A DNA stretch of 64,000 nt from Bacterioplanoides pacificum (GTDB lineage: Bacteria > Pseudomonadota > Gammaproteobacteria > Pseudomonadales > Oceanobacteraceae). A program made the position numbers and the translations under genes. The notes beneath the pieces are model-generated. The model was not told where the DNA came from. It ran no database searches and saw only the letters and a program-made list of their open reading frames with translations. Numbering within the stretch: position 1 is the stretch's first letter; each line of letters begins with the position of its first letter. Shown one piece after another: positions 10,201-18,756 of the stretch. The stretch spans positions 62,001 through 126,000 of the forward strand of contig NZ_JBHRYB010000013.1 of the NCBI RefSeq assembly GCF_042648445.1. The letters run 5' to 3'.

Positions 10201-12350
10201 TACGGGGAACACACACCGTAGCCACGGGTGGCCTCTGCCAGCAGCGGTTTATCCCCGTGGGTACGGGGAACACGCTGTTGAACACGGGCATTAGCGCCGA
10301 CTCGCCGGTTTATCCCCGTGGGTACGGGGAACACCAGTACGAACGCCAGACAGTAGCAGTTTTTTACGGTTTATCCCCGTGGGTACGGGGAACACGAGGT
10401 CAGCGGTCGACAGCAGAAAATCAAGACCGGTTTATCCCCGTGGGTACGGGGAACACGATAGTTAAAATGAAAGACTGCTTTGTTATGCCGGTTTATCCCC
10501 GTGGGTACGGGGAACACATCTCGCCGTGATCCCGGTGCAGCACAATACACGGTTTATCCCCGTGGGTACGGGGAACACTGTTTCTGGCCCAATAAGCAGT
10601 CGAATAAATGCGGTTTATCCCCGTGGGTACGGGGAACACGTCATGGATATAACCGGGCAAAAACCCCTGGGCGGTTTATCCCCGTGGGTACGGGGAACAC
10701 TTTCAGCAATCGACAGTCAGGCACTGAAACCGCGGTTTATCCCCGTGGGTACGGGGAACACCTGATACGCCGTGGCCAGCGATGGACCCATCGCGGTTTA
10801 TCCCCGTGGGTACGGGGAACACTTATGTTTGCCCGCCACGCCCGTGCTCATACTGGGTTTATCCCCGTGGGTACGGGGAACACGGTTGGTTGCTGTTGTT
10901 TTCGATGTCGCGCAGCGGTTTATCCCCGTGGGTACGGGGAACACTTTGCCCTGGTGCGTTTTCTGAAGCAGATCGTCGGTTTATCCCCGTGGGTACGGGG
11001 AACACAGCGCATGACAAACGACGGCAAGGCCGTGAGCCGGTTTATCCCCGTGGGTACGGGGAACACGTTTGTGCCGTCATTAACACTGCGCCCCCTGGCG
11101 GTTTATCCCCGTGGGTACGGGGAACACGCCCTGGCGTAATACGGCAGCTGATGGATTTTGCGGTTTATCCCCGTGGGTACGGGGAACACTCTTGCCGGTT
11201 TTTCTACATTCCTTGTTGCTGCGGTTTATCCCCGTGGGTACGGGGAACACCTGAATAGCAACATCAGCAAAAAGATGCGCCCCGGTTTATCCCCGTGGGT
11301 ACGGGGAACACTCCAAGAAGGCAATTGAAGATCGATCTATCAACGGTTTATCCCCGTGGGTACGGGGAACACTTAGGATGATCTTTCATGACTAGCGGAC
11401 CTTTCGGTTTATCCCCGTGGGTACGGGGAACACAATACGCCGAAATTACTATTCCCTGATTGTGCCGGTTTATCCCCGTGGGTACGGGGAACACGTCCGC
11501 GGTCCTTATCTCCGAAACTAAAACTTGCGGTTTATCCCCGTGGGTACGGGGAACACCGGTAAGGCCAGTTTATGGCGAAATCATGAGGCGGTTTATCCCC
11601 GTGGGTACGGGGAACACACCGGATGAGGATATCGTCGAAGAGGCCGAAACGGTTTATCCCCGTGGGTACGGGGAACACTAAAAGCCAGGTTAGAAAGTGA
11701 GTTGTCCACCCGGTTTATCCCCGTGGGTACGGGGAACACTAAATACCAGAAATTGATGATAGCGACCCCTGCGGTTTATCCCCGTGGGTACGGGGAACAC
11801 TAGCTCTATCAGGCTCACTGCATCTGATAGGGCGGTTTATCCCCGTGGGTACGGGGAACACACAACGCCGCCGGAAGAATTTACCGAAGCCAGCGGTTTA
11901 TCCCCGTGGGTACGGGGAACACGTTGGGAAGCTCTATTTAGAGTATATAGAAGAACGGTTTATCCCCGTGGGTACGGGGAACACCCTCATCATACATATT
12001 CAGACCAGGGCCAATCCGGTTTATCCCCGTGGGTACGGGGAACACGTGAGTATGTTGTTACTTGGTGCGTAGGGCATCGGTTTATCCCCGTGGGTACGGG
12101 GAACACTTTGGGCTTGCCCGTTATTGAATTTGAAGTAACGGTTTATCCCCGTGGGTACGGGGAACACGTTGTTGATCCGGTGGGTGATCGTGTAACTCAC
12201 GGTTTATCCCCGTGGGTACGGGGAACACGCCTGGCTCCGGACGACCGTGTCAGAAAAGAGCGGTTTATCCCCGTGGGTACGGGGAACACTCAATCTCATT
12301 GAAGATGAAGATGCCGATGATCGGTTTATCCCCGTGGGTACGGGGAACAC
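7249..12350 (-). CRISPR. Type I-E CRISPR array, 84 repeats and 83 spacers
   Basis: Counting every repeat gives 84 copies of a 29-base repeat (plus-strand start CGGTTTATCCCCGTGGG, end TACGGGGAACAC). Between them are 83 spacers, 73 of 32 bases and 10 of 33. The repeat carries the inverted repeat CCCCGT/ACGGGG. On the minus strand it begins GTGTTCCCCGT and ends GATAAACCG, the type I-E form, so the array is transcribed on the minus strand from the leader next to cas2. The youngest spacers are near 12.3 kb and the oldest near 7.25 kb. Variant repeats begin at 7249 (near-final A to G), 7493 (C12 to T) and 8227 (G13 to A). First-base changes occur at 7921, 8288, 10184 and 10855. The first spacer (7278-7309) is nearly the same as the spacer at 11128-11160. 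Confidence 0.98.
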
Positions 12351-12489
12351 TCTAAATCTACATGATTGATTTTATTAAGGAAATACCCCCATCTAAAATC
12401 TACCAAGTTATTTCTGAGTTTTTAAAGAGCCACCAAGGTCGGCACAGCAACAACCTGAACCTTCCACCTGATTATTAACGACCCTGCTG
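12351..12489 (-). promoter_or_regulatory. CRISPR leader with candidate IHF site
   Basis: This AT-rich, non-coding 139 bases separates the first repeat from the cas2 stop and is where the leader of a type I-E array is expected. On the minus strand AATCAATCATGTA (12371-12359) fits the IHF consensus WATCAANNNNTTR at all but one position. It ends eight bases from the first repeat, close to where IHF bends the E. coli leader for Cas1-Cas2 integration. No clear crRNA promoter was assigned. Confidence 0.7.
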
Positions 12490-12783
12490 CTATTCACGTT
12501 CTTCCGGTAAAAACCGAACAAGTCGCAAGCCATCAAAATCGACGGGCATGCGACGGTTTTCACCATAGGTTATAAAATCAAAGCCGGACTCCGTATTCGT
12601 TGCCCAAGCCATAACGACGTTACCGTCTTCTGCCAACTCATTTACCTGATGCCAAATCATTTCTCGTACCCGACGGGAAACATCACCAACATAAACTCCA
12701 GCACGAATCTCCAGTAGCCACACAGCCAGGCGTCCACGCAATCGGTGTGGTACTGCTTCAGTAACAACCGTCACCATACTCAT
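12490..12783 (-). CDS. cas2: CRISPR-associated endonuclease Cas2, type I-E
   Basis: 97 residues starting MSMVTVVTE, as E. coli Cas2 (CasE-type Cas2, family CT1978) begins. It continues with RLRGRLAVWLLEIRAGVYVG and NVVMAWATNTESGF, both highly conserved. The frame is open further upstream to 12900, but the ATG at 12783 has AGGAG eight bases before it and the upstream extension lies inside cas1. Cas2 dimerises between two Cas1 dimers to form the integrase that inserts new spacers. The start is one base after the cas1 stop, so the two genes are translationally linked. Confidence 0.96.
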   Translation of the reverse strand: MSMVTVVTEAVPHRLRGRLAVWLLEIRAGVYVGDVSRRVREMIWHQVNELAEDGNVVMAWATNTESGFDFITYGENRRMPVDFDGLRLVRFLPEERE

Positions 12784-12784
12784 T

Positions 12785-13702
12785 TCAGGAACTCCTGTGA
12801 CCTTCATCACCGATTGCAGGTGGCTCCGGAATCGCTGGCGGCTGGCTGTCTTCAGGAGCTTGAGGAGGCTCGATTTCTCCGGCCGCAAGCACGTCTTCAA
12901 TCAGGGGAATCAAGCGTTTCAGCACTTTGCTGCTACGAAATTGTTCCCGACAAGCAATGCGCACGTCTCTATCCGGCTGTTTCGGATGTTTGGCGGCAAT
13001 TTTAAACGCCACCGGCACCACAGTTTCAAATTTAATAAGGTCCGCAATGTCGTAGACAAACGATAAAGGTTTACCAGAATGCACAAAGCCAATCGCCGGC
13101 GCATAACCCGCTGCCAGGATGGCAGCTTCGGTGACACCGTATAAACATGACGTCGCAGCACTCAAGCATTGGTTAATTCGATCGCCTTTCTCCCAGTCTT
13201 TCGGATCATATCGGCGCCCATGCCACTCCACCCCATATTGTTTTGCCAACAACTGGTAGGTTTTACGAACCCGAGCCCCTTCAATCCCACGCAACTGATC
13301 AACACTTCGACGCTGTGGCGCTGGTTCACCAAAACGAATTTCGAACATTTTACGCACAACTTTTAAGCGCAGGTCTTCATCCAGTGCCAGCTGCGCCTGA
13401 TACAGAAGCTTGTCGGAACGAGCACCACCGGGTTGCCCGGAGGCATACAAACGTACGCCGGCTTCCCCCACCCAAATCAACAAAGTGCCGGTGGTGGCGG
13501 CCAGTTTCACCGCCGCATGACTGATACGGGTACCTGGCTCCAGCATAATGCAAGCAACACTGCCAACCGGGATGTGCATACGCTCACCGTTGCAATCGAT
13601 AACAACAAAAGCGCCATCCTTTACGTCGATCTGACCCATACCGACAAAAATCATGGAGTTGCGGTCTTTGATAGGAATGGGTTTGAGTGGAATGAAGGTC
13701 AT
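12785..13702 (-). CDS. cas1: CRISPR-associated integrase Cas1, type I-E
   Basis: 305 residues, as in E. coli. The metal-binding residues are all present at E. coli positions: E141 (RGIEGARVR), H208 (GFVHSGKPL), D218 and D221 (VYDIADLIK). The C-terminal tail from about residue 275 is proline-rich, as in other I-E Cas1 proteins. Cas1 catalyses the transesterification that joins protospacers to the leader-repeat junction. GGATG lies just upstream of the ATG. The gene follows the inserted toxin-antitoxin pair by 26 bases instead of following cas6e directly. Confidence 0.97.
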   Translation of the reverse strand: MTFIPLKPIPIKDRNSMIFVGMGQIDVKDGAFVVIDCNGERMHIPVGSVACIMLEPGTRISHAAVKLAATTGTLLIWVGEAGVRLYASGQPGGARSDKLLYQAQLALDEDLRLKVVRKMFEIRFGEPAPQRRSVDQLRGIEGARVRKTYQLLAKQYGVEWHGRRYDPKDWEKGDRINQCLSAATSCLYGVTEAAILAAGYAPAIGFVHSGKPLSFVYDIADLIKFETVVPVAFKIAAKHPKQPDRDVRIACREQFRSSKVLKRLIPLIEDVLAAGEIEPPQAPEDSQPPAIPEPPAIGDEGHRSS

Positions 13703-13728
13703 GTAACATCCTGTAGTGACACTTAGCT

Positions 13729-14061
13729 TTACAGCTTAAGCCGCCTCCGACGCTTGTTCAGATGGGTTCTGACATCTTGCCGACCATCCAACACAGCAAA
13801 AATGGTGACGTCCTGGTTTGAGCACTGATAAATCAGCCGATAATGTCCGGCAACTATTTCGAATATGTCTGTTGTGGCAATGTGCCAAAGCTCATGGGGA
13901 ACATGCCCTCTTTGTGGCATATCAGCTAAAGACTGCACAGCTTCATTAATTTTCTGGTAAATCTGTGTTGCCACAGAAGTTCCCGCATGAGCCTGGTAGT
14001 AACCAACTATCGAAAGAATGTCCTCCAGTGCCTCTTCAAGGAGCTCTACCCGATAGGTCAT
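13729..14061 (-). CDS. ParE/RelE-family toxin inside the cas operon
   Basis: 110 residues, basic C-terminus (HLNKRRRRLKL). The ParE/RelE fold pattern is visible: an N-terminal helical segment (EEALEDILSIVGYYQAHAG), then GHVPHELWHI, then the strand run GHYRLIYQCSNQDVTIFAVLDGR. Such toxins inhibit gyrase (ParE) or cleave mRNA on ribosomes (RelE). The sequence reads more ParE-like, but the target cannot be decided here. It overlaps the antitoxin gene by four bases (ATGA), the usual coupling. Its location between cas6e and cas1 is unusual. Confidence 0.88.
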   Translation of the reverse strand: MTYRVELLEEALEDILSIVGYYQAHAGTSVATQIYQKINEAVQSLADMPQRGHVPHELWHIATTDIFEIVAGHYRLIYQCSNQDVTIFAVLDGRQDVRTHLNKRRRRLKL

Positions 14062-14336
14062 TCATCCAGCCCTAAACTCTGGCGCACCCTTGCCATGGCT
14101 TCATCCGCAGGCACCGTTGCGCTCTGCTCTTTGGCTTGCCGCCCCTGTGCAACCAGTTGCAACATCGCCAGAGTTTCCTGCATCTGCTCATATTCCTGAA
14201 CAGATTGCACCACCATGGCTGCCTCACCATTTTGAGTAATGATGTAAGGCTCACCATCTTCTTTAAGCTCCTGAGCGATTTTCGCAGCATTCGCTTTCAG
14301 GTAGCTGATCGGTTTGATGTGGGTAGAAAAGCTCAT
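14058..14336 (-). CDS. Phd/YefM-family antitoxin inside the cas operon
   Basis: 92 residues. The N-terminal Phd/YefM DNA-binding domain is clear (ISYLKANAAKIAQELKEDG, then PYIITQNGEAAMVVQS, then YEQMQETLAML). The acidic, likely flexible C-terminus (residues 65-92) would wrap the toxin. GGAG lies nine bases before the ATG. A 7-bp-arm palindrome 23 bases upstream overlaps a candidate promoter, so the pair probably has its own autoregulated transcription besides any readthrough from the cas genes. Confidence 0.9.
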   Translation of the reverse strand: MSFSTHIKPISYLKANAAKIAQELKEDGEPYIITQNGEAAMVVQSVQEYEQMQETLAMLQLVAQGRQAKEQSATVPADEAMARVRQSLGLDE

Positions 14337-14358
14337 ACTGACAACTCCAGACTGAATA

Positions 14359-14376
14359 TGGTCTAAATATAGACCA
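14359..14376 (-). promoter_or_regulatory. Palindromic operator/promoter of the toxin-antitoxin pair
   Basis: TGGTCTA-AATA-TAGACCA is a perfect 7-bp-arm palindrome. On the minus strand it directly follows TTGAGG (14382-14377, a possible -35) and ends where a CATATT-type -10 begins, about 16 bases later. A repressor bound here would cover the promoter spacer, as expected for Phd/YefM autoregulation. The box assignment is inferred; the palindrome is seen. Confidence 0.7.
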
Positions 14377-14401
14377 CCTCAATATCAGGGTAAATGTCTG
14401 C

Positions 14402-15016
14402 TTAACCCGGAGCCAAAGATAACAGTCCACAACCCAGAGATTTAGCAGGGCCTATTCCACGACTGAGCAGCTCAGTAAAAGCATTCACATTTTCAACCAT
14501 TAATACGCCATCGAATAACACTGGCTGAACCTTTCCGCTGCGATTTTCCCGCTTCTTATAAAAGTTCAGCGGTAACTCTTTCTGAATATTCAGAGCCTGA
14601 ATAGAGGCACATCCTTCCAGCTTACGCGCCAGCCAGGTCCGTTGCTGTTCTTCGTGGATCAAGGGTACGCGAACCGAGCGAGTGAAGGTTTTGCCATTTT
14701 TTATCCGTTCGCCTTTACGCTCATCTTTAATCGCTTTTACCGGATTAGCCCTCAATCTGAAGCGCAACATTTGTCCCTCGTATAAAGCAAACGTTACTTC
14801 CCTTGCAGCTAATAATTCGACCGACTCTGTTTCGGCAGGACATTGCTGTGATTGCAAAATCACAGATGCACCCTGGCCTTTTACAATTTGCTCAACCCGA
14901 TACAAAAAATCACGATCATCATTCGGGCGGTCAGGAAACAATTGCCATAAGGCACGATGCTGTTCGTAGGGGTTTTTAGCCTGGGTCCAGTTGAGTTTAA
15001 CTTTACTCAGATACAT
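14402..15016 (-). CDS. cas6e: crRNA endoribonuclease Cas6e (CasE)
   Basis: 204 residues. N-terminal MYLSKVKLNW followed by NPYEQHRALWQLFP places Y17 and H20 where Cas6e has its catalytic Tyr/His pair. Near the C-terminus GIGPAKSLGCGLLSL is the glycine-rich loop that defines Cas6. The enzyme cuts the pre-crRNA 3' of each repeat hairpin and stays bound as part of Cascade. The gene overlaps cas5e by 14 bases. The next gene downstream is the antitoxin, not cas1. Confidence 0.96.
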   Translation of the reverse strand: MYLSKVKLNWTQAKNPYEQHRALWQLFPDRPNDDRDFLYRVEQIVKGQGASVILQSQQCPAETESVELLAAREVTFALYEGQMLRFRLRANPVKAIKDERKGERIKNGKTFTRSVRVPLIHEEQQRTWLARKLEGCASIQALNIQKELPLNFYKKRENRSGKVQPVLFDGVLMVENVNAFTELLSRGIGPAKSLGCGLLSLAPG

Positions 15017-15668
15017 ATTCGCCTCCTTGCTGTAAAGGCTTGGGCCGTGTCATATACACCCGGCGGCTGGCAAATTGACGAGGGCGATCAACAATGGGCA
15101 CATCTCGCTTTTTCAGAGGTATTGCGTGCTCGTCAAATTCATCGGAATAGATGGTGCCACCAACCGGTTCGCACAAGCTGAAGGCTGCCAGCACAGATCG
15201 AGCTGCCAGCCGCCCATCGTATAATGGGCGGGAAAGCGCACAACTGCGACGGCCCAGTACCGGCGTATAGACCGGTTTTTTCAGCGCGGCTTCAATCTGC
15301 CCCAGACTAAGCACGGCTTCTTCCGTCAACCAAAGCAAAACCGTGTATTTGGAATCCTGCCAATACTCTCGCCAGGTTTGTATGGTTTCGTGGCTTTTCA
15401 GGCCTGTGTATTCTTTACGGGCATTTTTAACCGTATGGTAGTCAGTCATTTTCTGCCCCTGCTGATCTACCCGCACGGCAAACTGAACGCTGGTGGCCAG
15501 CTCGTGCTGGCCATTGCTATCCAGTCGATCAATACCCATGCAGGCCCCCAACAGCCCCAGCAATGCACTGCGGCCGGGGTATAGCTCTGATGGTCTAAAA
15601 CCCTCAAAGCTTTCTCGCCCCCAGGCTTGTAGTGGCCCCTGCAATTTCAGTAGAAGATAGTCCTTCAT
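15003..15668 (-). CDS. cas5e: Cascade subunit Cas5e (CasD)
   Basis: 221 residues. The N-terminus KDYLLLKLQGPLQAWG is the hallmark Cas5 start, and FRPSELYPGRSALLGLLGA is the conserved segment after it. Cas5e binds the 5' handle of the crRNA and caps the Cas7 backbone next to Cse1. It lies nine bases after cas7e and overlaps cas6e. Confidence 0.96.
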   Translation of the reverse strand: MKDYLLLKLQGPLQAWGRESFEGFRPSELYPGRSALLGLLGACMGIDRLDSNGQHELATSVQFAVRVDQQGQKMTDYHTVKNARKEYTGLKSHETIQTWREYWQDSKYTVLLWLTEEAVLSLGQIEAALKKPVYTPVLGRRSCALSRPLYDGRLAARSVLAAFSLCEPVGGTIYSDEFDEHAIPLKKRDVPIVDRPRQFASRRVYMTRPKPLQQGGEYVSE

Positions 15669-15677
15669 AAGGCCACC

Positions 15678-16787
15678 TTATTGGTCATTGCTATCAATCT
15701 GCCCATCAGCACGTACCCAGGCTTCTAATGCTGGCAGCGACTCCTTCGCCAGCACGCCCGTAGGTAGCTCAACCGGCTCTAATGAAAACTCGGCGCAGCA
15801 CTCATCCAAACCATAGCCGCGATGAATCTTGTCCCAGTACTCGTTCAGTGATTTAGCAGATGGCTGGCGAAAACCGCCCTGGTGATCTGCCTTGACGGGA
15901 GCTTCAAAGGCGTTAGCCAGTGAGATTGGCTGGTCAGAGAAGGAAACCATCGCCTGGTCGGCTAAATTATGGGCGGCATAGCTTTGCTGTTTGGCACTGG
16001 GCACTTCGGTCGCCAGCATGTGTAATACATGGGCGGCAATTTCCAGGGCTTTTTCGCGTGGCGCATCACCCAGATTCTTCTGCAGCTGGGCAATATTCAG
16101 GCTGGCGTATCGGTAAAACACACCGGAGGAAAATTCTTGCGTATCCAGGTGACCAGAGCCCAATTCCTGCAAATCATCAACCGCAGTAAACCAATCAATA
16201 TCGGCATCGACGGCATGGGTGGTAATAGCATGAGCAACGGCCAGTGCACCGTCAACTTTGCCGACTTCGCTCATTAAACCGGAAGTTGCCATGCGACCTG
16301 ACAAGGCAATATCGACACTGTTTGCCACAGCTTGTCGAAAGGCCGCGGAGTCTTTTTCTATTAATTTCTTGATTTTTTTAGAATCAACTTCTTCCCCTTC
16401 CAGCTTCTGAATCTGAGCGCAGAAATAAGCGATTTCCTCAACAACCCAGGGAGCAACCGCATCGGCATTAACATCTTCGGCCAAGGTATCTTTACCGGAA
16501 ACCAGCGCTACGGCTTGTTTTACTAACTCAGCATCAAATCGACCAGTCAGCTTTTCCACCACATAATTCTGATAATCCATCAAGTGCTTGGTGCGTACAC
16601 TAGGATCACCCAGATTAGCCTGGTAATAATCCCCCTGTCGCATCGTTCTCTTCAAACTCTGACTGGATACCCGCACCCGGCGCTTACCGCCGAAGATTGC
16701 GGACTTCTGCATATTCATATCATCACGATTTAAACAGGAAGGGCTGTGGGAAATTAAAACGTGGAAGTTAATAAAATTCTTGCTCAT
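15678..16787 (-). CDS. cas7e: Cascade backbone subunit Cas7e (CasC)
   Basis: 369 residues, close to the E. coli length. The start FINFHVLISHSPSCLNRDD and the following KRRVRVSSQSLKRTMR are typical of Cas7e, as is DIALSGRMATSG in the middle. Six copies polymerise along the crRNA spacer to form the Cascade spine. The gene lies between cse2 (18 bases upstream) and cas5e (nine bases downstream). Confidence 0.96.
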   Translation of the reverse strand: MSKNFINFHVLISHSPSCLNRDDMNMQKSAIFGGKRRVRVSSQSLKRTMRQGDYYQANLGDPSVRTKHLMDYQNYVVEKLTGRFDAELVKQAVALVSGKDTLAEDVNADAVAPWVVEEIAYFCAQIQKLEGEEVDSKKIKKLIEKDSAAFRQAVANSVDIALSGRMATSGLMSEVGKVDGALAVAHAITTHAVDADIDWFTAVDDLQELGSGHLDTQEFSSGVFYRYASLNIAQLQKNLGDAPREKALEIAAHVLHMLATEVPSAKQQSYAAHNLADQAMVSFSDQPISLANAFEAPVKADHQGGFRQPSAKSLNEYWDKIHRGYGLDECCAEFSLEPVELPTGVLAKESLPALEAWVRADGQIDSNDQ

Positions 16788-16805
16788 GGTTTTATCCTTA
16801 ACATG

Positions 16806-17273
16806 TTAAGCCGCATTCGGGTTGGTTGATTTACCGGATTTGCTATTCTGATAGAAGAAATAGTCTTCCAGCATGCGTTGTTTGTTGCTCTGCCCCCACC
16901 AGTAGAGGGCTTCTGCCAACTTCGGCCAATCCAGGTTAAGGTCGACCATTTTCAGTAAGCGCCGCAGTTGAACAATATCGTTGGGATATTCTGAGCGAAT
17001 CACCATAAATAAGCGCTTTTCGCTGATTTCTGCTTTGGCCAGTGCTTGGCCCAAGCTAACACCTTCAACGTGTTTTTTAACCGTGGGCAGGCAGTAAATC
17101 AGCCGCTTCATTCGCCGATCCCCAGCATGACCGTTCAACAGGTGATAAAAGGCAGGCACTTCGGCCAGTTCATCCGGCTCTGCTAACCGCCGCAACTCGG
17201 CTTTGGGGCCCGGTTTTAATTCAGTATATTGCTGGTAAAGACGCATAAAATCAGGCGGATTTTGCTGACTCAT
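16806..17273 (-). CDS. cse2: Cascade small subunit Cse2 (CasB, Cas11)
   Basis: 155 residues, helical, with the Cse2 pattern GPKAELRRLAEPDEL near residue 25 and LYWWGQSNKQRMLEDYFF near the end. Two copies line the belly of Cascade and stabilise the R-loop. The start lies within the last 23 bases of cse1, so expression is probably coupled. Confidence 0.94.
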   Translation of the reverse strand: MSQQNPPDFMRLYQQYTELKPGPKAELRRLAEPDELAEVPAFYHLLNGHAGDRRMKRLIYCLPTVKKHVEGVSLGQALAKAEISEKRLFMVIRSEYPNDIVQLRRLLKMVDLNLDWPKLAEALYWWGQSNKQRMLEDYFFYQNSKSGKSTNPNAA

Positions 17274-18756
17274 GGCTACCTCCTTGTGCTTCTAATTCGT
17301 TAAGATATTTGTGTAACAGTCGACGTGACGAGGCCAATGCCTTAAGCATTTTTGGCTCTTGCTGATAGGGTTCTGTTGCCTGATTAAAGAGCCTAAGAAC
17401 AACTGCTTTCAAAGAGGAATAGAGTTTATCCAAATCGTTTTTCGGTTGCTCAAAATTAATATAGGAAAGTGCATTATGAATCAGGTTTTCGGTTTGTTGA
17501 TAGAACAGCACATCATACGATTCGGTTAAATTCACACCTGAACCGGCAAATCGATCTTTAATACCTTCACTAAAAATATACAGGGCTTTTCGCAATGATT
17601 TTTTATATTCTTGCGCTGTTCGTACCAACTCATCAATAATCTCAGGCTGCTGATCCCATCCTTTTGCCAGGCTGAACATCTCGTGACGTCGTTCCAATAC
17701 CGTCGCCTGATTATTGCGATAACCCCCAACCATTAAATCTAACCGTCTGGCACCGAGTCGTTTCAGCTGGCCAACCACCGGAACCGGATGATAACCCTCC
17801 TTTTCCTGCTGCATTTCCACCACCAACTTGGCTAAATGCACCCAGCTCGGCTGGGTTGTGGTAAACGAAGGAAATTTCTCTTCACGCTCACCTTTTTTAA
17901 TTACAAACGTACGAGCTGAAAGCGGATGTGGCCAAACGCCGCTTATCGTGTAATTAAATTTTTCTTTATTAAAACCAGTATAAACATCACCCTGCTGGCC
18001 GCAGCAGCTACATGCACTTGCTGCTTGTGCCGGCATCAGTTCAAACCGTGCCGGCTGCCAGAACAGGCCGGAGGTTAAGCCAATAGAGCTCGCGGTAATT
18101 TTGCTGTCTTTCACCAGCCCGGATACATAGCCAGGTGTTTGCGCCAAAGTGTCTTCATACCAGGGCATTTCCCGCGACAATGATTCTGCCGTTAACACGT
18201 TAAACCACAGTGTTTGCCGTAAATCTTCAGCCTCTATCAGCACAGTGATTGGCGTACTGCCCCGCATTCCGGATTTGAATCCACCTCCCATACTGGGGCA
18301 GTTATAAGCGGTATTGTATAAAGCAATCGCAACACAACTTGAACATAATCCGCTGGCCAGACCCTGCGGATTGACAAATGCCTTATTAGTCCCATCCGCC
18401 ACACCCGCCATCAATTTATCCATTGGTGTAGGCTCTTTTGCCTTTACTCCACGAAACTGCATAAACGGCGTTTCAGAATGGCTCAGATCGAACCAGTCTA
18501 TTTTACCTTCACAACCGTTAACGTATTCCTCAAGCGTCAGCGGCTTTTGCATGCGTTGCACCAGCGCTTTTTTATCCGCTGGGGTAAATAGCACCTGAGT
18601 CAAAGCCACCAGCAATTGCAGGCAGGCAAACTCCATATCGTCACGCGGCAGACAGAGCTCGCCGATTTTCTCGCCGCACAACAGTTGCTGCAAGGTGATT
18701 TTTTCTGGCAGACCGGCGTGTTGAACCGGTATCCAGGCCTCGGTTAACAGATTCAT
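17251..18756 (-). CDS. cse1: Cascade large subunit Cse1 (CasA, Cas8e)
   Basis: 501 residues, the E. coli length. It starts MNLLTEAWIPVQ, typical for Cse1, and has two cysteine pairs (GLCSSCVAIA and ACSCCGQQGD) that fit the family's zinc site. GNKAF-type text just before the first pair (DGTNKAFVNPQGL) is in the L1 region used in PAM and foreign DNA recognition. Cse1 reads the PAM and recruits Cas3. The gene overlaps the cas3 stop by four bases (ATGA). Confidence 0.96.
   Translation of the reverse strand: MNLLTEAWIPVQHAGLPEKITLQQLLCGEKIGELCLPRDDMEFACLQLLVALTQVLFTPADKKALVQRMQKPLTLEEYVNGCEGKIDWFDLSHSETPFMQFRGVKAKEPTPMDKLMAGVADGTNKAFVNPQGLASGLCSSCVAIALYNTAYNCPSMGGGFKSGMRGSTPITVLIEAEDLRQTLWFNVLTAESLSREMPWYEDTLAQTPGYVSGLVKDSKITASSIGLTSGLFWQPARFELMPAQAASACSCCGQQGDVYTGFNKEKFNYTISGVWPHPLSARTFVIKKGEREEKFPSFTTTQPSWVHLAKLVVEMQQEKEGYHPVPVVGQLKRLGARRLDLMVGGYRNNQATVLERRHEMFSLAKGWDQQPEIIDELVRTAQEYKKSLRKALYIFSEGIKDRFAGSGVNLTESYDVLFYQQTENLIHNALSYINFEQPKNDLDKLYSSLKAVVLRLFNQATEPYQQEPKMLKALASSRRLLHKYLNELEAQGGSHESAKSA

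Noticed and set aside
7261..12302. Many open frames rich in FIPVGTGNT, GLSPWVRGT and VYPRGYGEH
   Set aside because: They are translations of the CRISPR repeat in its frames with spacers between, so they are not genes.
12784..12900. An extended Cas2 start 39 codons upstream
   Set aside because: The extra part overlaps cas1 in another frame. The ATG at 12783 has a good ribosome-binding site and a standard N-terminus.
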